The notes under the pieces: model-generated | What the model saw: the letters and a program-made list of their open reading frames with translations, nothing else | Database searches by the model: none | Told to the model about the DNA's origin: nothing | Translations under genes and position numbers: made by a program | Origin: Dastarcus helophoroides | Taxonomy: Eukaryota > Arthropoda > Insecta > Coleoptera > Bothrideridae | DNA: 64,000 nucleotides | NCBI GenBank assembly: GCA_028583605.1 | Contig: CM053328.1 | Coordinates: 32,099,578 to 32,163,577 of the forward strand | Direction: 5' to 3' | Shown here: positions 57,203 through 64,000 of the stretch, piece by piece | How positions within the stretch are numbered: position 1 is the first letter of the stretch | Layout of the letters: each line of letters begins with the position of its first letter

Positions 57203-57720
57203 TTAGTTTCATCCACTCGCAAAGGGTAATCCCATTATGCTTTCAAAGCACTGCGAGTAGGATGCGGAAACAAGGATAGGTGGCGATGAAACGCCTTCTT
57301 AAACCAGGATAGGTTGTTATTTTTAGGGAAAATTCCATTAGGTAACAAGTTTCATAGCTTGGAAGTTCTATAAAAAAAGAGTCTCCGCAGGCAGAAGTTC
57401 TCACTGCTGGACCGCACAGGAATTTGCTGTCTCCGACTGTCTAGTATGCCTCAAGAATCTTGCCCTTAGGGGGATCAATCCTATTATTGTAGAAAAGAGA
57501 CAAGTCACAAACCATATGCCTGTGCTCTAGTGTTTCGAGAGAATCGGTCAGACTCTCGTCATCAATTAGGCGAATCGCTCTTCTTTGAATTGAATCTAAC
57601 AGAGCTAATGTGTGTTTTGGGGCTGAATTCCAAACATGAGAAGAGTATTCTAGTGTTGGCCTAACCTAAACTTTGTACAGTGCCTTTTTCTCGAAATCTG
57701 GTCGATCTCCTGATAAAAAA
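57203..57720 (-). mobile_element. 3' fragment of LINE family 2 (longest copy)
   Basis: The minus strand reads KALYKV, VRPTLEYSSHVWNSAPKHTL, ALLDSIQRRAIRLIDDESLT, HMVCDLSLFYNNRIDPPKGK and RRFIATYPCFRILLAVL. The first two blocks are the classic post-catalytic segment of non-LTR reverse transcriptases. Stops and frameshifts interrupt it. An A-rich tail (oligo-T on +) lies just left of 57210. Confidence 0.8.
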
Positions 57721-58650
57721 AGTATATTTTTTGAACATTTAAAATTTCTATAAAAGGACAAAAATTACAAAAAAAATTTTCTTTTTAGATTTCAATTCTT
57801 TTTTAATCCAAATTTCTGGAAATTTTAACTTGTTCGTCAAAATGCATCACAATATCACAATATTGGACATTTTCTGATGCCACATTGAGGCAATATAGGG
57901 GGCCGGTCTTACTTTGACTCGAGCAGTCAAGACTAAATAAATATTCACCCAGAAAATTTCGTTGTTTTTCTGAAAATTTTGATTTCTTTCTTCAAATTTG
58001 CTTTTTTTCTAAATTTAAATAGAATCTGATCCTTTCTGGGAAATTTCAAATTTTCACTACGATTAAACGCTTTTTCTCAAAATTTAGATCTCTTTCGCAA
58101 AATTTCATTTTTCCGTAATTTCGTTATTTTCTCGGACTTTTGGCTACTTTTTTTCAAAATGTCGACTTTTTGCTTCAAATTTGACTTTCAATCATTTGGA
58201 ATCTGATTTTTTAGAAATTTTGACTTTTTTTTAAGCTTCGCTCTTTTTACGAAATTTTGATTTTTATTTCAATATCCGATATTTAATACTTCTAGGAATT
58301 CCGCCATTTTCCGGATAAATTCGCCTTATTTCTCAAAATTTTGACTTTTTTCTCTTAAAATAGTCATTTTCCTAAAATTCGCCTTTTCCTGAAAATTTGT
58401 CCTTTTTCGAAATTTGAATTTTGTTTTTAAAAACCTTCTTTTGGACTTTGTTCCAAAAATCGTTTATTTATCGCAAAATTCTGCCATTTTTCGGAATATT
58501 GTTTTTTTCGTATAGAAGTAGAATGCAACCTAGACTACAAATTCATGCAGCCCTCCAGGCGTGCATAGTAAACCATAGCTGAACTACCAACAGTTGAAAC
58601 ACTGCCACCTAGCGAAGCGGTTGCTCTCTAGGAAACATTTCCCAGAAGAC
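57721..58650 (-). repeat. T-rich low-complexity tract
   Basis: TTTCTCAAAATTTAGATC-type words, ending in about 150 bases of higher-complexity DNA (58520-58650). No gene. Confidence 0.6.
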
Positions 58651-58654
58651 AAGG

Positions 58655-58769
58655 ATTTTAATGCACAGACCAATAGGTGTGAACATTTATTAGATTCGAA
58701 GTTTGGTCTTTGGTTTCCAAACTTCGAATCTAATAAATATTCACACCTATTGGTCTGTGCATTAGAATT
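58655..58769. mobile_element. Near-perfect palindromic element
   Basis: Arms of about 52 bases (ATTTTAATGCACAGACCAAT, AGGTGTGAACATTTATTAG, ATTCGAAGTTTGG) are mirrored with one or two differences around a TCTTTGGTTT centre. No coding. The arm's CCAAACTTCGAATCTAATA end recurs near 48035. Confidence 0.8.
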
Positions 58770-59967
58770 GTTTTTTTCAACAAATTACGACGGAATGTTA
58801 ATAAAAATGTTCAGAAAAATAATTTTGACGGGTTCGAGAAAAAGATTTCTTATAAATTCAACGCCTTTACTAAATTTTAAGAACAATGTTTTTGGAAATT
58901 GCGATTTTTCTTTCTCAAAATTTGACTTACTGAAAATTGCGTCTTTTATTAGACTTTGAAAACTTTGACTTTTTCCGAATTTTGGGCATTTTTTAAGTTT
59001 TTGAGATAGGTTAAGTTTTTGTTTTGAATATCGTTTAATGAAAATTTCGACTTTTCTTAAATTTTTCTTCGAAACATTTTATTTTCGAAATTACTACGTC
59101 ATCCCCAAATTCAATGTTCGTCTTAAAACTGCACTTTTGCTTGAAAATTTGCAATATTTACAACGTATTTTTCAAAAATCGTGAATACTTTTCACAACCG
59201 CGTTTTTTAATTAACTGTTTTTTTCTGAATTTACTTTTTAAATTTGATTTCCTGTAATTTCAACTTATTCAAAATATCTTATTCTTCAAATTGTGACTTT
59301 TATCCCAAAATTCGATATTTTTTGTTTTTGGACATTTTCATTTAAAATTGAATTTTTTTTCAAGATTTCGACTTTTTATAGAATTCGTTTATTTTTCTAA
59401 AATTGAATCAAAATTTTAATAGAAAACTAAAAATCTGAAAATAATATTTTTAGAAAATTTCGAGACAAATATTTCTTGTAAATTTTAAGAATATGACAAA
59501 ATTTAAATAAAGTGAAAAATTGTGAGAGAAATATTTTTGAAAGCTGCATTTTTTTTTACCTAAATTCGAGTTGATCTAGAAATTACCACTTTTTTCGCAA
59601 AAACTGACGTTTGGAAATTTCGTCTTTTTTTGACATTTCCACTTTTTCGAAATTTCGACACTTCTTGAAGTTATCCTATGGGTTTTTTAAGTTTTTCTAT
59701 TTTTCGAAATTTCGACCTGAATTTGGAAATTGGATCTGTGCAGTTCGTGTAGTTTTAAAGTGAAAATACACATTACTCATTCGGAAGGGTTTTTTTGTCA
59801 ATGAACTTTTCCGAAGGATTGTTGACCCCTCCTGAAGGAAAAGGAAAGGAATACGTCCAAGAAAACAACCAAATGAAAAACCAAATTTAGTCTGAAAAAA
59901 ATAAACCAAAACATAGTGTAAAGAATCTGCCATTATATTAGATAATGAACCAGTGGCTTGTCAGGAC
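58770..59967 (-). repeat. T-rich low-complexity tract, then short unique spacer
   Basis: TTTTCGAAATTTCGAC-type words to about 59720, then about 250 bases of mixed DNA with no supported gene. Confidence 0.55.
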
Positions 59968-60077
59968 TTTTTTTGTGGAACGGACTGGTCCTTGGTTATC
60001 TTCAAAAATTTAAATACAAAACTTGTCCCCTGAAACCTTTCTTGGTTTCAGGGGACCAGTTTTGTATTTCAATTAAT
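59968..60077 (-). mobile_element. Hairpin element, copy 12 (compact)
   Basis: Outer end GTGGAACGGACTGGTCCTTG with a preceding T7 run (A7 in element sense). The hairpin is reduced to CCCCTGAAACC facing GGTTTCAGGGG. Direct repeats are not evident. Confidence 0.75.
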
Positions 60078-61204
60078 GATTTTTATGATTGGGGATGGGG
60101 AAACTGATCGAGAAAAAAAAAGATCAAAAGAGATTTTTTCAAGTATCAAGGTCAAAACTAGTTCAATAAATCGTTACTACTCTGTTCTTAACTTTAATGC
60201 ATTTAAAAAGTATCTACTATTTCTTTTTTTTGATACTACAAAATAAAAGGCTCTATTTTTCTGCTGCTTCACTTAAAATGAAGGAACTACTACTTTATTT
60301 ATATCGAGTTCAGTCAGAATTTTGAGATTAAACTGGAAAACTTTTAGAAAAAAGTCAAAATTTTGGTTTTAATATTATCATTATCAGAATATTGAAACAA
60401 ATTTTAAAAAATTAAGTTTTAGCTGTAAACTTTGGAAATGTCGAAAGAAAATGTATTCGAAACTGATTGAGAATAAATGAACGTTTAATTTTTAAGCTTC
60501 AAAATGTTGACAAGAAAATTTCAAATTCAAGGATAAGTACCAAATTATTTTGAGATTTTATTTGAAGTTATGATTTTAAAGTTTCCATTTTTAAAACGAA
60601 ATATAATTTCTCATGAGTAAGTGTTAGAAAAAAGTTGAGATTAAAGGGGAAAAAAATCGAAATTTAGATACAATATAAACAGTCTCGAGTTCAAAAATAG
60701 CCAATTTAAACTGAAATATCCAAGTATAAAAAAATCTGAGAAAAATTCGAAATTATTTATTAAAAAAGTGAGTTTTAACATGGAATTTCAGGAAATTTCG
60801 AACTTAAATTCTAAACTTTGGCATTTCGAAAATTCGAAAACCTCAGTTCAACTTTTAATAAAAGAAGTTCAGACTTAGATTTTTAAGTTGAAATTTTAGG
60901 GAAACGAATTAAGTAGGTGACAGTCGTGATCTTGAGAAGAAACTCAATATATTAAAAAAAAAAATTAGTAAATTACAATATTTCTCGAAATTTTTACTTT
61001 TAATCTCGAAATTTCTCCTCAGACTAAACATTTCTCAAATAAACTGTCAAAAGTTCTAGATTAAATTCAAAGATTCAAGAAAACGACTTTCGAGATTAAA
61101 CTTGAAATTTTGAGAAAATTAATAAATTTGTTCTTTTTTGAAAATTCAACTTTTTACTCAAAATTTGGACTTTGCTCTTGAAATTTATTTAAAAAAATTT
61201 TAAT
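60078..61204. repeat. A/T low-complexity tract
   Basis: Mixed polarity, mainly A-rich. No gene is supported. Confidence 0.5.
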
Positions 61205-61720
61205 TTCAAGCTGTTTTTGAATACAATCCACTCACAAATTTGGAGTACAACCAATATGATGCGACAAATAAGATATAGATGGAGCTGAAGCACGTTTTTA
61301 AATGACACGTTGTAATTGTCAAAGAAAACTAGGGTTGCCATATCTCCCGCATTTCTCAGGTTCTCCAGTATTTTGTCGCCTAAATCCATATGAAGAAGAG
61401 ATCCCTCGTATTTTAAAAGAATAGGGTGAACACCTATTTTTAGGACGTCAATTTACGGATGCAACGCCATTCAACTATTATTTAAATATATAATGACCCT
61501 TGTTTTGATCATCAAGTTTTCCTGAATTACAACATTCCAGTTTTAATTAATCTCTCGTAAAATATTGCAAAACCCGTTTTTCATATGCTCTCTCTCTCTC
61601 GTAAATTCGAAAGTTGCAGGTGGCAATCTTAGGAAAAATTCTGCTTAACAATGAATTCCAAAATTTGGAAGTTATATAGAAAAAATAAGTCTCCATGGTC
61701 AAGTCTGAACCCAAAATTTT
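61205..61720 (-). mobile_element. Very diverged LINE family 2 remnant (tentative)
   Basis: AATCCACTCACAAATTTGGAG at 61227 and AATTCCAAAATTTGGAAGTT with AAGTCTCCATGG near 61660-61700 occur in the order and spacing of the 3' end at 57203-57400 and 48565-48730, with large insertions or substitutions between them. Confidence 0.3.
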
Positions 61721-63190
61721 GAAAAGAGGACAGATTTGTGAGGAAACTCAAATGTTTGAAAAATGAAATTCCGAGTTTTAACTGGAAACTTTCAACATTT
61801 CAAAAACATTCAAAATTTATAAAAATATAAATTTTCGAATTTAAAATCTTCAAGTTTAACTAGAAAAAATGTTATGTGACTTTTCATTATATGACAACTG
61901 GGGAATTTCAAGATTTAATTCAAGATTAAAAAAATAATAATAAATGGGTTTTCCTCTTAAAGTTTTCATTCTTTTAGAGTTTGAACTGTTTCTAAAAATG
62001 TTCAATTTTTTTAGAAATTTCGACTTTTTCCTTGAAGGTTCGAGGTAAATCAAGAAATTGAAAATATAAAAATTTGGTTTTAAAATTCATCCTCGTGATT
62101 TTCGAAAAATAGTAAGGATTTTTGGAGTATTCTGAACATTTTTATTATGTTTTCGAAATATCAAATTGAATTCAAATTAATTTTTTCCTTGAATTGAATT
62201 CAAAACTTCAAAATATCTAGAAGCCAAATTTTTGAGATTTTTTTTTTTTATAGATTTTTTGAAATTTTGAACATTTTTCGTTCGTTCAAAATTTAGTAGA
62301 AAGTGATAGATAGAAATTATAAAATTGATAAATTTGGTTCGTTTTTAGACTTTTTTAAAAAAATCCAAATTTCCCTTGAATTTTTTTCTGAAAATTTCCA
62401 ACTAGAACTTAAAAAGTTAAAACCAAGTATCAGGTTATAGTGACCTAATTTTTCGAAATAAAAGTAGAAATTTTGAGCCAAAACTTTTAATCAAAATAAA
62501 AAAAAAATGAGAAATCCTAGAGAAAATGTAACTTCAATTTCTAAACTCGAATGTTCAAGAAAAAAATTGAAACAGAATTAACGATCTTTTAAGAAAAACG
62601 TCGTAATATCATTTTAAAGTTGAAATTTAAAGTAACGTAAAAAATGTTTTAATGTACAAGGTTTGATAAAAAGTCGACAGATTGAGAAAACCAGGAGCTT
62701 TATACAAACGATTGAGTTTGACCACAAAAATTCATGCAAAAAAACTGAAATTTTCAACTTGAAATCGAAATTTTCTGGGAAATGTTAAAAAATGACTTTC
62801 AGACTCAAAAAAAATCTGAAGAAAATCGATATCTTCAGAAAAAATCGAAATCTTATTTTTGGTCAAAAAATCAATTTTTACTGTATTTTCGTTTTTTCCA
62901 CTCGCAAATTTTAAACCTACGATCTTTTTTTATAAAACCTTTGTATGAATACACTGAACTAGTAATTTAGTCGAAATTATCAAATTGTTTAGCTGTTTAG
63001 CTAATCAATTTTCAGCTTATTGTTAATTGTTTAAATATCATCATTTATTACGAAGTCTATTCATAGACTTTAATGTGAATGACACTTGCATCAACTGATT
63101 AAAAATATCGCATAATATTGTATTGCATATTTCTTGAAATAAATATTTAGATTATTTTAATATTAATTTTTCCTGTCACCACATACCAGT
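61721..63190. repeat. A/T low-complexity tract, then unique AT-rich DNA
   Basis: Low-complexity to about 62890, then featureless. CCACTCGCAAATTTTAAACC at 62897 recalls a LINE family 2 3' end but is too short to call. Confidence 0.45.
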
Positions 63191-63194
63191 ACTT

Positions 63195-63370
63195 ATAAGG
63201 AAATAAAGCACATGAAGTAGGCCAAGATCTGTGAGCAATCTTCGGCTTGGATATGACCGCCAATTCAAGGAGTCAAGGTTAGCGAAGATGGAAGTAGTCT
63301 GATGCCAAGGAAACCGTCTGTGTGGCGGTAAGAACGGAACAACCGTCGTTAACGTTCGTTTTTATTTCAC
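63195..63370 (+). other. Short GC-richer island of unknown nature
   Basis: Stands out in composition. One frame reads PRSVSNLRLGYDRQFKESRL then a stop. No splice or poly(A) context convinces me; it may be an exon fragment or an element remnant. Confidence 0.2.
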
Positions 63371-63546
63371 AGTATGTTGTAGTCTCATATCCTCCTTATG
63401 ACTAACAATGTTTTTACTTCGTAATTGATACGGCGAGAACGTTTACATAGATTACCATGTTGAATATACGCGTAGTACGTACACTATCCACTTTCTTCAA
63501 CGGTTTTTACCTTCGATTTTAATTTTTCTTTTATGTTATTAACAAT

Positions 63547-63831
63547 ACTAGTGTTAATCATTGAAATACAAAACTTGTCCCCTGAAACCAAGAAAGATTA
63601 AAAAACACAACAAAGGTTGCTTTAATGCGTTTCGACAGCCAAGTTATCATCTTCATTATACTCTTCAGAGAGTATCTCTCTGAAGATGATAACTTGGCTG
63701 TCGAAACGCGTTAGAGCAACCTTTGTTGTGTTTTTTAATCTTTCTTGTTTTCAGGGGACAAGTTTTGCATTTCAATGTTTGAGGATAACCAAGGAAGAGT
63801 CCGTACCACCAAAAAAAAACTAGTGCTAATC
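63547..63831 (+). mobile_element. Hairpin element, copy 13, best-preserved, with 13-bp flanking repeats
   Basis: ACTAGTGTTAATC (63547-63559) and ACTAGTGCTAATC (63819-63831) flank it. Both ~100-bp arms are complete, running from CTTGTCCCCTGAAACCAAGA to AACTTGGCTGTCGAAACGCG, with the loop at CTTCATTATACTCTTCAG. The right arm continues into the unique end GATAACCAAGGAAGAGTCCG, TACCACC and an A8 run. Confidence 0.85.
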
Positions 63832-64000
63832 TAAGTGGTCCCCTGTTTTATCCTAAAATGAAAAACAAAGTTAATGACAACTAAAATTATGTTCATGTTG
63901 TACAAGGAGAACGAATCAGTGAGATTTTACTGTTAGGAAGCATTTAATATATCTCTACTAAAATTTTTATTCAGAAGAGCTCACTCATGTCATTTATTTT
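63832..64000. other. Unassigned end of window
   Basis: Unique AT-rich DNA; no feature is recognised. Confidence 0.4.

Noticed and set aside
1..64000. CRISPR arrays, bacterial operons or phage genes
   Set aside because: The repeats are long, diverged or inverted without regular spacers; spliced exons and eukaryotic elements place this in an animal genome.

Overview
The window looks like insect nuclear DNA. It is roughly three-quarters A+T, has GT-AG spliced exons, AATAAA signals, Helitron, hAT-type and TTAA-type DNA elements, and several non-LTR retrotransposon fragments. Genes occupy only a few percent. A repeat-swollen hymenopteran-type genome is my best guess, but nothing here fixes the species.

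Genes. The clearest is the 3' half of a DUF4735 (C16orf89 / UPF0764 homologue) gene on the + strand. Its exons are 603-852, 11576-11727 and 11777-12003, and splice phases agree at both junctions. The first intron shown is about 10.7 kb. Inside it, on the opposite strand, lies a compact PARP-type mono-ADP-ribosyltransferase gene (3097-3828). Three further unrecognised exon-like stretches (30893-31029, 56264-56437 and 18.3-18.65 kb) and one weaker one (17033-17136) have splice signals or a local poly(A) signal.

Repeat background. Long tracts are built from degenerate A/T-rich blocks around the words GTCGAAATTTT and CAAAATTTCGAC. Each tract has a strand polarity (A-rich or T-rich on +), which flips abruptly between tracts, for example near 20.96 kb. 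Within this background are true tandem arrays: ~565-bp units (5.7-9.3 kb), ~430-bp units (27.8-29.2 kb), ~500-bp higher-order units (33.6-38.2 kb), and ~272-bp three-monomer higher-order units (53.0-55.7 kb).

Mobile elements. (1) Thirteen copies of a hairpin-forming element have one extra ~40-bp end finished by a variable A-run. Seven of them are flanked by 11-13-bp direct repeats, which suggests a SINE-like hairpin retroelement. (2) A foldback family has a 536-bp hairpin copy, two short copies, and a ~2.9-kb member whose interior has become a satellite-like array. (3) Four Helitron-type elements are present, one with a matching empty site elsewhere in the window. (4) A 255-bp TTAA-type MITE is nested cleanly inside a hairpin element. 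(5) There is a 223-bp hAT-type MITE. (6) A 5'-truncated RNase H-bearing LINE lies at 38.6-40.3 kb, with at least three 3' fragments of a second LINE family.

The genes do not form a pathway. The window is mainly a record of nested insertions and local amplifications in and beside a long intron. No RNA genes or CRISPR arrays were found.
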